A DNA stretch of 64,000 nucleotides from the NCBI GenBank assembly GCA_002238605.1, contig MPMR01000002.1:124001-188000 (forward strand), read 5' to 3'. The stretch is from BD2-11 clade cluster bacterium bin43. Lineage in GTDB: Bacteria > Gemmatimonadota > Gemmatimonadetes > Longimicrobiales > Gaopeijiaceae. Numbering within the stretch: position 1 is the stretch's first letter; each line of letters begins with the position of its first letter. The position numbers and the translations under genes were made by a program. This document shows, in pieces, positions 12,254 to 20,645 of the stretch. The notes below the pieces were generated by a model that saw only the letters and a list, made by a program, of their open reading frames with translations, made no database searches and had not been told where the DNA came from.

Positions 12254-13365
12254 CACGCGCCCGCCCGGGCGGCGATCTCCAGCCCCGCCTCCACCAGCGT
12301 CCACTGCAGCTTCATCTGGTCTTTCACGGGCATGGGCCGGATGCCGAGCCGGCTGCCCTCGCGGGTAACCTCTGCCGGTGAGGCGCGGCCGGCCGCCAGC
12401 TCCGCCCTCCAGCCGTCGATGCGGACCTTCCACCGGGCCGCCACCGGATCCGGAGGACCCAGCGTCTCCCCGGCCCCCGGCGTGATGAACAGCGGCATCT
12501 CCGTCACCAGCGTGAGCGTGTCGCCCCCCAGCGCACGCACCGCCTCCATCGAGCTGGGACGGAAGCGCCCCGCCGTGGCCTCATCTCCCAGCCCCAAGAA
12601 GTGCTCGCGCATGGCGTTGTGGTTCGGGCGCGTGCAGAAGCCGGGCGCGATGCGCACGAAACCCTTCTCCCCTTCCCGCTCCACGTCGTGCAGCCGGTAT
12701 CCCATGTCGCGCACCACTTCCGCGCAGCGGGCGCGCAGGGATACGGTCCGATCGACCCAGTGAGGATCGATGAGGAACCAGGGTCCCGACGAGAACCCCA
12801 TCCCGTGCAGCGAGACGTGCAGGTCGAAGGCCCCGCCGGCGCCGGTCCACCACTGGCCGGCAGCCCGGTTCTCGGGCCTGGCGCCCGCGTCATCGGGATC
12901 CGCGGGAAACCCGAACTCGATGTCGTCCCCGGGGAGCTCGCGCACGACGTGCGCCAGGTACTCGCCCAGTTCGAAGTCGAGCCCGCCCGCCTGCCATGCG
13001 CGATTGCGCGCAGCCCCGTCGGGATTCACGTGCGGCACGATCCACCACTCGAAGCGCGCGAGCATCGGATGGTCCGGGGCCAGCCCGCCCAGCCATCCGC
13101 ACAGCCTCTCGAGCAGCGCCGGGCCCACGGGCTCGTCGGCGTGGCATCCCCCGAGCAGGCTCACGCGCAGGGATCCGGAGCCGAATCGGAAGCCGTGGAT
13201 GGGGCGCCCATCCCTCGATGTTCCGATGCGCGTCCCGGCGTCCCGGCCCGCGGGCGGCGCCTCGAGGATTCGGGCAGGATCCGTACCCATGCCCACGCCC
13301 GACTCGCGCATGCGCCTACCGGATTCGCGCATGACTCCGGACTCGCGCAGCGCGCATTCCGTCAT
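12253..13365 (-). CDS. M14-family zinc carboxypeptidase-like protein
   Basis: This protein of up to 370 residues has the M14 signature: GGCHADEPVG gives HxxE, VNPDG follows, and DLHVSLHG supplies the third zinc ligand. No signal peptide is evident. The N-terminus repeats RESG three times (LRESGV, MRESGR, MRESGV), each copy encoding a Met, so the true start is uncertain. ATG 13365 is given; the Met opening MGTDPARIL about 26 residues in would remove the repeats. It lies 46 bp after the S9 gene and is coupled to the M24 gene. Substrate unknown; some M14 relatives deacylate amino acids instead. Confidence 0.8.
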   Translation of the reverse strand: MTECALRESGVMRESGRRMRESGVGMGTDPARILEAPPAGRDAGTRIGTSRDGRPIHGFRFGSGSLRVSLLGGCHADEPVGPALLERLCGWLGGLAPDHPMLARFEWWIVPHVNPDGAARNRAWQAGGLDFELGEYLAHVVRELPGDDIEFGFPADPDDAGARPENRAAGQWWTGAGGAFDLHVSLHGMGFSSGPWFLIDPHWVDRTVSLRARCAEVVRDMGYRLHDVEREGEKGFVRIAPGFCTRPNHNAMREHFLGLGDEATAGRFRPSSMEAVRALGGDTLTLVTEMPLFITPGAGETLGPPDPVAARWKVRIDGWRAELAAGRASPAEVTREGSRLGIRPMPVKDQMKLQWTLVEAGLEIAARAGA

Positions 13366-13411
13366 CGGGCTCGCACACGCCCCTCGGGGATTGGCGCATG
13401 TCCCTCCGAGG

Positions 13412-15565
13412 CTACCGTCGCTGGCTGGTCACGGTCTCCTCTTCGTCGATCAGCCAATGCACCATCCAGCTGCGGATGCGCTCCAGCCGATCCACCAGCA
13501 GCCACGGCTCGCCCGTGCGCGAGAGACCGTGGCTGGAGCGGGGATAGCGCACCAGCTCCACCGGCACGCGCAGCTTCTTGAGCGACATGAACCACTGCTC
13601 GGCGTCGGGCATCGGCGTGCGCCAGTCCTGCTCGGAATGGATGAGCAGCGTGGGCGCGGTCACGTTCTCGACATAGGAGATGGGCGACAGGCGCCGGTAC
13701 AGGTCCCGCTCCTCCCAGGGGGTTCCGCCGAACTCGTATTCGGTGAGCCCCTGGGCGTCCGAGGTGCCCCACCAGCTCTCCCAGTTGGTGATCGAGCGGC
13801 TGGAGGCGGAGGCGGCGAAGCGGTCGGTGGTGGCGGTCAGCCAGTTGGACATGAAACCGCCGTAGCTCCCTCCGGAGACGCCCAGCCGCTCCGGATCGAC
13901 GGCGGGATAGGCCGCGAGGGTGGCGTCCACGCCGGCGAGGTAGTCCTCGCGGTCGACGATGCCCCATTGCTCGCGGGTGGCGTACTGGAAGGCGTGCCCG
14001 TAGCCCGAGGAGCCGCGCGGGTTGGTGTAGAGGACGTAGAAGCCCGCGGCGGAGAGCACGTGGAAGGTCGGGAAGAAGGTGTTGCCGTAGGCGCTGTGCG
14101 GCCCGCCGTGGATCTTGAGCACCATCGGGTAGCTGCCTCCGGGGACTTCTTCCACCGGCCGCACCACCCAGCCTTCGACCTCGACGCTGTCCTCCATCAT
14201 CCAGGCGATGCGCTCGGCGGGCATGAGGGTAATGTCGGAGAGCCAGTCGTCGTTGAAGCCGGTCGCTTTCTGTTCGGTGGAGCCGTCGCCGGCCGCCACG
14301 TAGAGCTCGGCCGGAGTCACCGGGTCGGTGGCGGTGAACGCCATCACGCCGTCGTCGGACGTGAACGAGAAGCCCGACAGCCGCCGGTCGCCCGCGGTGA
14401 CCTGCGCGATCTGGCCCCCGGTTGCCGGGACGGCGAACAGGTGGGAGTTGCCTCCGGTCCCCGCGGAGAAGCGGATCCGGCCGCCGTCCTCCGACCAGGA
14501 GGGCGCGCCCGGCTGCAGGTCCCAGTCCGCGGTGAGGTTCAGGGCCAGGCCCCGCAGGCTGCCGTCCGGCCCCACGTCCTGCACCAGGATATCGGTCTGC
14601 TCGCCGCGCGCCGGGCTCGACAGGTAGGCGATGGAGCCGCCGTCCGGCGAGAGCGCCGGCGCCGACTCGCTGCCCGGGTTGGTGGTGAGCCGGCGAACCG
14701 ACCCGCCCGTCACCGCCACCGACCAGATGTCGCCCGTGTTGTCGGGGTTGTGCTCGTCGTCCTGGCGTTCGTTGCCGGTGAAGAAGATGCGCCGGCCGTC
14801 CGACGACCAGGCGACCCCGCCCACATCGAACTGCAGGTCGGTGAGCTGCCGCGCGGTGCCGCCCTCGGCGGGGACCACGAACAGCTGGGTCGTTTCGCGC
14901 AGCGAGTAGTGCGGAAGCAGGGGATGCACGCCGTCGCGCTTGTAGCGCATGGCGGTAATCACGTGACCGTCGAAGCGCTCGGCGTCCAGCGTTCCGGTCA
15001 CCGCGTCGGGCGCAATCTGCCGGTTGTCGGCCCCGTCATCGTCTTCGTCCTCCTCCGGGGCCCGGGTGAAGGCGATGCTGCGCCCGTCCGGCGACCACAC
15101 CGGCGCTCCCTCGACGCCCTCGATGTGGAATGCCTCGCCACCCGGCCCGTCCACCCGCAGGAACCAGATGGGGTTCGGGTCGTCGCCCCGGCTGGAGCGG
15201 AAGGAGAGCAGGCGGCCGTCCGGCGACCATGCCGGCCCGCTCGCCTCGGAGGTCGGGTCGGAAAAGCGGATCGCTTCGCCGTCGGGCCTGCCGCCCGCGA
15301 GGGGCTGCAGCCACACCTCGCGGTGGCGCCGGTTCTCCTCCTCGATCACGCGCGTGACCGTAAAGGCGACGTACGCGCCCGTCGGCGACATCGCCGGCTC
15401 CGACACACCCACGATGCGGTAGTAGTCGGTGGGCTGGAAGCCGCGCTCCTGCGCCATCAGCGGCGAGGCGACGGCGGCAATCAGGGCCAGGCTCGCCACC
15501 ACGACTTTCGCGGAATGGACAGGTGGTGCGCTATGGTGTAGCGATGCATGGGGCAGGCCGAACAT
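13412..15565 (-). CDS. secreted S9-family prolyl oligopeptidase-like serine peptidase
   Basis: This 717-residue exported peptidase has a signal peptide ending PLMAQE, a WD40/beta-propeller region (repeated AWSPDGR / SPDG segments, about 50-420), and an alpha/beta-hydrolase domain. The nucleophile is in GGSYGGF, the acid probably the Asp of HSEQDW, and the His in SSHGLS. The family hydrolyses short peptides, releasing dipeptides or acyl-amino acids. The start is ATG 15565, seven bases after AGGAGG; an upstream in-frame start at 15610 has no such site. It is first in a leftward operon with M14 and M24 peptidases. Confidence 0.93.
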   Translation of the reverse strand: MFGLPHASLHHSAPPVHSAKVVVASLALIAAVASPLMAQERGFQPTDYYRIVGVSEPAMSPTGAYVAFTVTRVIEEENRRHREVWLQPLAGGRPDGEAIRFSDPTSEASGPAWSPDGRLLSFRSSRGDDPNPIWFLRVDGPGGEAFHIEGVEGAPVWSPDGRSIAFTRAPEEDEDDDGADNRQIAPDAVTGTLDAERFDGHVITAMRYKRDGVHPLLPHYSLRETTQLFVVPAEGGTARQLTDLQFDVGGVAWSSDGRRIFFTGNERQDDEHNPDNTGDIWSVAVTGGSVRRLTTNPGSESAPALSPDGGSIAYLSSPARGEQTDILVQDVGPDGSLRGLALNLTADWDLQPGAPSWSEDGGRIRFSAGTGGNSHLFAVPATGGQIAQVTAGDRRLSGFSFTSDDGVMAFTATDPVTPAELYVAAGDGSTEQKATGFNDDWLSDITLMPAERIAWMMEDSVEVEGWVVRPVEEVPGGSYPMVLKIHGGPHSAYGNTFFPTFHVLSAAGFYVLYTNPRGSSGYGHAFQYATREQWGIVDREDYLAGVDATLAAYPAVDPERLGVSGGSYGGFMSNWLTATTDRFAASASSRSITNWESWWGTSDAQGLTEYEFGGTPWEERDLYRRLSPISYVENVTAPTLLIHSEQDWRTPMPDAEQWFMSLKKLRVPVELVRYPRSSHGLSRTGEPWLLVDRLERIRSWMVHWLIDEEETVTSQRR

Positions 15566-15602
15566 CCCGGACCTCCTGCGCTCAACGAAACAACCGGCGA
15601 TC

Positions 15603-15618
15603 TCACTCAATATAGGAA
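15603..15618. promoter_or_regulatory. divergent AT-rich promoter
   Basis: An AT-rich patch in otherwise GC-rich DNA reads TATATT leftward (15614-15609), giving a 35-40 nt leader for the S9 gene. Rightward it reads TATAGG, giving about 50 nt for the next gene. The -35 boxes are not clear. Confidence 0.35.
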
Positions 15619-15675
15619 GAGGGCCGGGGTCGCGGTAACACGAGGCCGGACGCCACAGTCAAGAGGGGGCAGGTG

Positions 15676-17481
15676 ATGGTTGGAAGGAAAAGGCGTCCCG
15701 CGATCGTGCGAGCTCCGGAACGGGTGACCCGCCGCCAGACAGCCGGCACGGTGCTCGCACTGGCTTGCTGGCTGGCCGCGGCCTGGGCCGCCACCGCCTC
15801 CCCGGCCGCCGCGCAGATCGTGCGCGGGCGGGTGCTGGAAGAGGGGGTCGGCACGCCCCTGGCCGGCGCGATGATCGTGCTCGTCGACAGCGAAGGCGCC
15901 CAGGTCGGACGCATCCTCACCGACGACCTGGGCAGGTTCACGCTGCGCGCGCCGCAGGCCGGAGCCTACACCCTGCGCGCCGACCGCATCGGCTACGCCA
16001 GCATCACCTCCCCGCCTCTCGCTCTGGCCCCCGGGGCCGGCGCCTTCCACGACATGGTGGTCCCCGTGCAGGCGATCGCATTGGACAACATCACCGTGGA
16101 GGGCGAGCGCCGCTGCGTGCTGCGCCCGCAGGGCGGGCTGGACGTGGCGCGGGTGTGGGAAGAGGCGCGCAAGGCGCTCGAGGCCGCCGCCTTCACCGAC
16201 GAGACGTCCGTCTACCGCTACGTCACCATGAAGTACGAGCGGGACCTCGACCCCGACGCCCGCACCGTGACGAACGAGCAGCGCAACTTCAGCGACCTCA
16301 TGCAGCGCCAGACTTTTGTCTCGCGCCCCGTCGAGGAGCTCATGGCGGACGGCTTCGTGCAGGAGGAGGAGGACGGCACCTACTACTACGCCCCCGACGC
16401 CAACGTGATGCTCTCGGACGCCTTCCTCGACACACATTGCCTGCGCGTGCGGGAGGGCGAGGACGAAACCGAGGGCCTCATCGGGCTCGCCTTCGAACCC
16501 GTGGACGGACGTCGCGGGCACATCGACATCCAGGGCGTCATGTGGCTGGAGCCGGAGTCCTCGGAGCTCCAGTGGCTGGAGTTCGATTACGCGGATCTGG
16601 ACGCCGACCTCCGTTCGCGGCATCTGGGCGGCAAGGTGATGTTCGCGGGACTCCCCAACGGGACCTGGGTGGTGCGCGAGTGGTACATCCGCATGCCCCG
16701 CCCCGGGATGAGGCCCAATCCCTTCACCAACATCCCGGAACGTTTCCTGGCGGGGATCCGCGAGACCGGCGCCGTGGTCATGCGCATCCTGACCCCGCTG
16801 GGAGAGACTCTGGTCGAGGCCGAGACCGGGACGATCGAAGGGACGGTGCTGGATTCCCTGCACACCCGCCCGCTGGAGGGTGCGCGGGTTTTCGCGGATG
16901 GCACCGATCACGCCGCCGTCACCGGGCCCGAGGGCAACTACCGGCTGACGGGCCTGACCGAAGGGGTGTACCGCATCGCCTACCATCACCCGGTGCTCGA
17001 GGAGGTGGGGTTTGCGCCCGAGCCTGTCGAGGTGGAGGTGCGCCGGGGAGAGGTCTCCGCGTTGCGGCTGCTCACCCCGTCCCGCCGGGAGGTGCTGCGC
17101 GATGCCTGCGCGGACGTGGACGCCGTGGACCGCACCGCCGTGCTGGCCGGCCGGGTGGTGGACGGCGTCACGGGAGCCCCCGTGGAGGGCGCTCTCGTCA
17201 CCGCAACCTGGACCGGCTGGGACATCGGCACCATCGCGCAGGGTAGCAACCCGCGCGGCGGTGGCGACCCCGCGGCCGGGCTTGTGCGGCTCGAGCAGAG
17301 GGACGGCCAGTACGAAGGAATTACCGGCACGGACGGGCGCTTCCTGTTCTGCCGGGTGCCGGCGGGGCCCAGCGTGGTGGTCGAAGCGGCGGTGGCCGAC
17401 GCCGTGGCCGAACCCGAGACGCTTGTCCTGGAGGAGGCGGGCCAGACCGCGTTCATGACCGTGTATATCAGGAACCCGTAG
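15676..17481 (+). CDS. secreted protein with three carboxypeptidase-regulatory (Ig-like) domains
   Basis: This 601-residue exported protein has a signal peptide ending SPAAAQ. CarboxypepD_reg-type beta-sandwiches lie at about 48-125, 395-465 and 490-580, each opening with a VRGRVLEEG / IEGTVLDS / LAGRVVDG strand and followed by GRFTL / GNYRL / GRFLF. Between the first two is a region of about 260 residues that I cannot name. It starts with RRCVLRPQGGLDVARVWEEA and includes a beta-rich stretch (IQGVMWLEPES, VREWYIRMPRP). The protein at 62202 shares this plan. The start is ATG 15676 after a G-rich ribosome site; GTG 15673 is adjacent. It precedes a TonB receptor by 155 bp. A surface or periplasmic role is likely; function unknown. 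Confidence 0.75.
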   Translation: MVGRKRRPAIVRAPERVTRRQTAGTVLALACWLAAAWAATASPAAAQIVRGRVLEEGVGTPLAGAMIVLVDSEGAQVGRILTDDLGRFTLRAPQAGAYTLRADRIGYASITSPPLALAPGAGAFHDMVVPVQAIALDNITVEGERRCVLRPQGGLDVARVWEEARKALEAAAFTDETSVYRYVTMKYERDLDPDARTVTNEQRNFSDLMQRQTFVSRPVEELMADGFVQEEEDGTYYYAPDANVMLSDAFLDTHCLRVREGEDETEGLIGLAFEPVDGRRGHIDIQGVMWLEPESSELQWLEFDYADLDADLRSRHLGGKVMFAGLPNGTWVVREWYIRMPRPGMRPNPFTNIPERFLAGIRETGAVVMRILTPLGETLVEAETGTIEGTVLDSLHTRPLEGARVFADGTDHAAVTGPEGNYRLTGLTEGVYRIAYHHPVLEEVGFAPEPVEVEVRRGEVSALRLLTPSRREVLRDACADVDAVDRTAVLAGRVVDGVTGAPVEGALVTATWTGWDIGTIAQGSNPRGGGDPAAGLVRLEQRDGQYEGITGTDGRFLFCRVPAGPSVVVEAAVADAVAEPETLVLEEAGQTAFMTVYIRNP

Positions 17482-17567
17482 TCCCTGGATAGATCTGCGC
17501 GCGCACCGAAGGCGGTGAGGGGCCGGTCCGGCAAGGCGCATTGGATGCCAGAGTGGTATCATTACCG

Positions 17568-17583
17568 GCGACCTGCAGGTCGC
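17568..17583. promoter_or_regulatory. perfect 16-bp palindrome before the TonB receptor gene
   Basis: GCGACCTGCAGGTCGC is a perfect inverted repeat. It lies six bases after a possible -10 (TATCAT, 17557-17562), where the transcript would begin, and 53 bp before the receptor ATG. A repressor site is the simplest reading. Confidence 0.5.
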
Positions 17584-17636
17584 GCACTCACGGCAGGATT
17601 GCACGCACCTCGGCTCCCCCAACCGACCACCCGACG

Positions 17637-19787
17637 ATGACCCTTCCTCTGCATCAATCCCTTGAGCGGCCCGGGCCCCGGAGCGCGCCCGACTCGGCTC
17701 CCCGACGGTTCCCGGCCCCTGGATTCGTGCTCGCAGGCCTCGCTCTGTCGTTCGCCCTGACGAACATCCCCACGCGACTCGCGGCCCAGGAACCCGATTC
17801 GTCCGCGGTGATTCCGCTGGACGAAATCGAGGTGACGGTGCTGCGCACGCCCATCCTGCTGGGCGAAGTTCCCTTCGCCGTGTCCGTGCTCGGCGAATCG
17901 GCGCTCACGCGGGGCAAGGCCGGACTCTCCATCGAGGAGGCGCTCCAGGGTCTTCCCGGCGTACAGGTGCAGAACCGCTACAACTCGGCGGTGGGCGAGC
18001 GCATCTCCATCCGCGGCTTCGGCGCCCGCTCCCAGTTCGGGGTTCGGGGGGTGACGGTGCTGGTGGACGGCATTCCCGCCACCCTTCCCGACGGGCAGTC
18101 GACCCTCGACCACCTCGACCTGGGCACCCTCGGACGGGTGGAGGCGTTGCGCGGCCCGGGCTCGTCCGCCTACGGAAACGGGGCGGGCGGGGTGCTGCGC
18201 TTCGAGACCCGGCGGGCCGCCGACCAGCCTTTCCGCCAGGACTTCTCCACCATCTTCGGGAGCAACGGCATGAGCCGGCTCCAGGCCACCGCCAACGGAG
18301 TGTCGGGTGACCGGGAATACCTCCTCAGCGCCTCCCGGTTCAACTACGACGGCTTCCGCAGAAACCCGATCGCGGACGACGGCTCGCTCTACGGAGGCGC
18401 GCGCCGTCTGCACCTGAACGGCCAGCTGCGTTCCCCGGTCGCAGAGGGCGAGATGGTGGTGACCGCGAATCTGGCCAACCTCGACGGGGAAAACCCGGGA
18501 TCGCTGAACGATTCGCTGATGGCGATCGGCGACCGGCGGTCGCATACGGGGAGCATCTTCCAGCAGACGAACAAGAAGGTCACCCAGGGGCAGCTCGGGG
18601 TCGCCTGGACCGGACCGGCCGCCGCGGGCGAAGCGGACATCTCGGCGTGGGGCCTGTTCCGCAACCTGGACAATCCCATCCCCTCCGCGGTAATCGACCT
18701 GAAACGCACCGCGGCGGGGGCGCGCGGCGCGCTGAGGGGACAGGCGGGGGAATCGGGACAGTTCACCTGGAACCTCGGCGGCGAGCTCGCCCTCCAGCGC
18801 GACGACCGGCAGAACCACGGCAACGACGGAGGCGAGCGGTCCGACCTCAGGCTCGACCAGCTGGAAAACGTCCGCACCCTCGCGTTCTTCGGCCAGGGCA
18901 ACCTGAGTTTGGGGGAGCGCGCGCGGCTGGTCGGAGGCGTGCGCTACGACCGGCTCAACTTTTCCGTGGACGACGCGTTCCTCTCCAACGGCGACGACTC
19001 GGGCGACCGCCTGATGGACGCCATCAGCCCGTCGATCGGGCTGCATGTCGCGGCCGGCTCGTCGGTCGGCCTGTTCGCGACCGTCGGCACCTCCTTCGAG
19101 AGCCCTACCACGACCGAGCTGGCCAACGACCCCAGCGGACGAGGCGGCTTCAACCCGGAGCTGAACCCGCAGCGCAGCCTGAGCCTGGAAGCCGGGGCGC
19201 GAGGCGTCTCCGGGAACCGGTTCGCCTACGAGTTCAGCGTCTTCACCACCAGCATCACCGACGCGCTGGTGCCCATAGAAGTGCCCGACATCGACCGCAC
19301 CTTCTACGCGAACGCCGGGTCGGCGAGCCATCAGGGCTTCGAGGCGGCCTTCACCCTGGCGGCGGGCGGAGGTGCGTCGCTGCGCGCCACCTACAGCTAC
19401 ACGGACGCGGTCTTCGACGACTACGTGGCGCGCGGCAACGACTTCGGCGGCAACCAGATCCCGGGGCTCGCCCCTCACCGCGCGGAAGCCATCGCTTCGC
19501 TGGACCAGCCGGGCTGGTTCGCGGAACTGCGCCTCACCCGGGTGTCGGCCATCACCGTCAACGACGTCAACACGGCCGAAACCGACCCCTACCAGCTTCT
19601 TGACGTGCGCTTCGAGCTGGATCCGGTTCGCGTCGGCGCGCTCGACGTGGCCCCGGTGGCGGGCGTAACCAACATCTTCGACACGCTGTATACCGCGTCG
19701 GTGGTGGTGAACGCCTTCGGGAGGCGCTACAACGAGCCCGGCCCCGGCCGGAGCTTCTACGCGGGACTGCGCGCCGGACTGCCGTGA
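17637..19787 (+). CDS. TonB-dependent outer-membrane receptor
   Basis: This 716-residue receptor takes up a ligand through the outer membrane using TonB energy. It has a signal peptide (hydrophobic VLAGLALSFALT, ending RLAAQE) and a short region with EIEVTVLRTP, which may serve as TonB box. The plug domain (about 70-190) has ISIRGFGARSQFGVRG and VLVDGIPATLPDGQ, followed by a beta-barrel to the C-terminus. The plug resembles siderophore- and cobalamin-type receptors rather than SusC. ATG 17637 begins a typical signal peptide; the frame opens at TTG 17541 but that stretch is not signal-like. The next gene overlaps by 4 bp. The ligand cannot be told from the sequence. Confidence 0.9.
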   Translation: MTLPLHQSLERPGPRSAPDSAPRRFPAPGFVLAGLALSFALTNIPTRLAAQEPDSSAVIPLDEIEVTVLRTPILLGEVPFAVSVLGESALTRGKAGLSIEEALQGLPGVQVQNRYNSAVGERISIRGFGARSQFGVRGVTVLVDGIPATLPDGQSTLDHLDLGTLGRVEALRGPGSSAYGNGAGGVLRFETRRAADQPFRQDFSTIFGSNGMSRLQATANGVSGDREYLLSASRFNYDGFRRNPIADDGSLYGGARRLHLNGQLRSPVAEGEMVVTANLANLDGENPGSLNDSLMAIGDRRSHTGSIFQQTNKKVTQGQLGVAWTGPAAAGEADISAWGLFRNLDNPIPSAVIDLKRTAAGARGALRGQAGESGQFTWNLGGELALQRDDRQNHGNDGGERSDLRLDQLENVRTLAFFGQGNLSLGERARLVGGVRYDRLNFSVDDAFLSNGDDSGDRLMDAISPSIGLHVAAGSSVGLFATVGTSFESPTTTELANDPSGRGGFNPELNPQRSLSLEAGARGVSGNRFAYEFSVFTTSITDALVPIEVPDIDRTFYANAGSASHQGFEAAFTLAAGGGASLRATYSYTDAVFDDYVARGNDFGGNQIPGLAPHRAEAIASLDQPGWFAELRLTRVSAITVNDVNTAETDPYQLLDVRFELDPVRVGALDVAPVAGVTNIFDTLYTASVVVNAFGRRYNEPGPGRSFYAGLRAGLP

Positions 19788-20392
19788 TCCGAACCTTCGC
19801 GGTTCTGTTGCTGGCGGGTGGCCTGGCGTTGGCTCCGCGCGGAAGGCTGCAGGCCCTGTCCCCGGTCACCACGATCGGCCCGAGGTTCACGCCTTCCGCT
19901 ACCCGGACCGTGCCAGCAGCGGACCCGGCCTCCGCCACACCGACCCCGGAAGCGATCGATGCGGCCGACGATCCACCCGTCTACCGCTACGGTCTGACCC
20001 TCGGGGGCACCAGCTTCATCTCACTGGTCTTCGAATACGAGTCCAACAACCGGGCGGTGGAATTCGCGCTCGGGACCTTCTCGGGACGGGACCTGTCGCT
20101 GGCCGTCACCGGCAAACAGTACCTCGGCGGGGGCGACCTCCGCGCCTTCGCCGGCGCCGGGCTATGGGGCGTCGCCGCCTTCCCCGCCGATCAGCGCGCC
20201 GGGTTCGCCCTGATCGCGCGGGCTCCGATCGGAGTGGACTGGCACGCGCTCGAACGACACGCAGCCGGATTCGAACTCAACCTCAACCGGGCTCTGGCCA
20301 TGCGCCGGCCCGACCCCGTGGACGAACGCCCGCCGCGCACCCGCATCGTCCCCCTTCCGGCCCTCTACTACCGCTTCGCGGATCCCCGCTGA
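19784..20392 (+). CDS. small secreted protein coupled to the TonB receptor
   Basis: This 202-residue protein starts with GTG overlapping the receptor stop (GTGA). It has a signal peptide (FAVLLLAGGLALAP), a Pro/Thr/Ala-rich linker to about residue 65, then alternating hydrophobic strands (YRYGLTLGGTSFISLVFEY, AVEFALGTFSG, LRAFAGAGLWGV), consistent with a small outer-membrane barrel or beta-sandwich. I do not recognise a family. The coupling suggests that it works with the receptor. Confidence 0.65.
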   Translation: MIRTFAVLLLAGGLALAPRGRLQALSPVTTIGPRFTPSATRTVPAADPASATPTPEAIDAADDPPVYRYGLTLGGTSFISLVFEYESNNRAVEFALGTFSGRDLSLAVTGKQYLGGGDLRAFAGAGLWGVAAFPADQRAGFALIARAPIGVDWHALERHAAGFELNLNRALAMRRPDPVDERPPRTRIVPLPALYYRFADPR

Positions 20393-20469
20393 GGACGCGC
20401 GCCTTCCAGCACACCTCCTACTCCACCGGCGTCCCCATGTGCGCCGAGGAAGGTCGTGCGCCCTGCCCC

Positions 20470-20494
20470 GGTCTGTTCGAAAACGGAACAGGCC
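20470..20494. promoter_or_regulatory. inverted repeat upstream of the sigma54 regulator, candidate enhancer site
   Basis: CTGTTC and GAACAG flank GAAAACG; allowing a G-T pair the stem grows to nine. The centre is about 107 bp upstream of the -24 GG of the sigma54-like promoter, a normal distance for an NtrC-type enhancer site. The rest of the 20393-20645 gap shows no gene. A weak terminator for the preceding operon is an alternative, but no T-run follows. Confidence 0.45.
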
Positions 20495-20586
20495 GTCCCA
20501 TTATCGGTCGATGGCTGTCCTGGCCCTCCATTGGTGGTGGCCCATAAGCTCCTGGACTACCATGTGATACGACCTCTCGCCGTGGC

Positions 20587-20603
20587 CTGGCACGAAGCTT
20601 TCT
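20587..20603 (+). promoter_or_regulatory. sigma54-type promoter for the regulator/kinase genes
   Basis: CTGGCACGAAGCTTTCT matches YTGGCACGRNNNTTGCW at all fixed positions but one: the -12 GC reads TC. Transcription would start near 20614, leaving about 32 nt before the ATG. The gene downstream encodes a sigma54 activator, so autoregulation is likely. Confidence 0.7.
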
Positions 20604-20645
20604 CGTGAGTCCATGATCGAGCACAAAGAATGAGGCAGGCAACCC

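Noticed and set aside
15676-19787. SusC/SusD-type glycan utilisation pair
   Set aside because: The receptor plug lacks the SusC N-terminal extension, and no SusD lipoprotein is adjacent.
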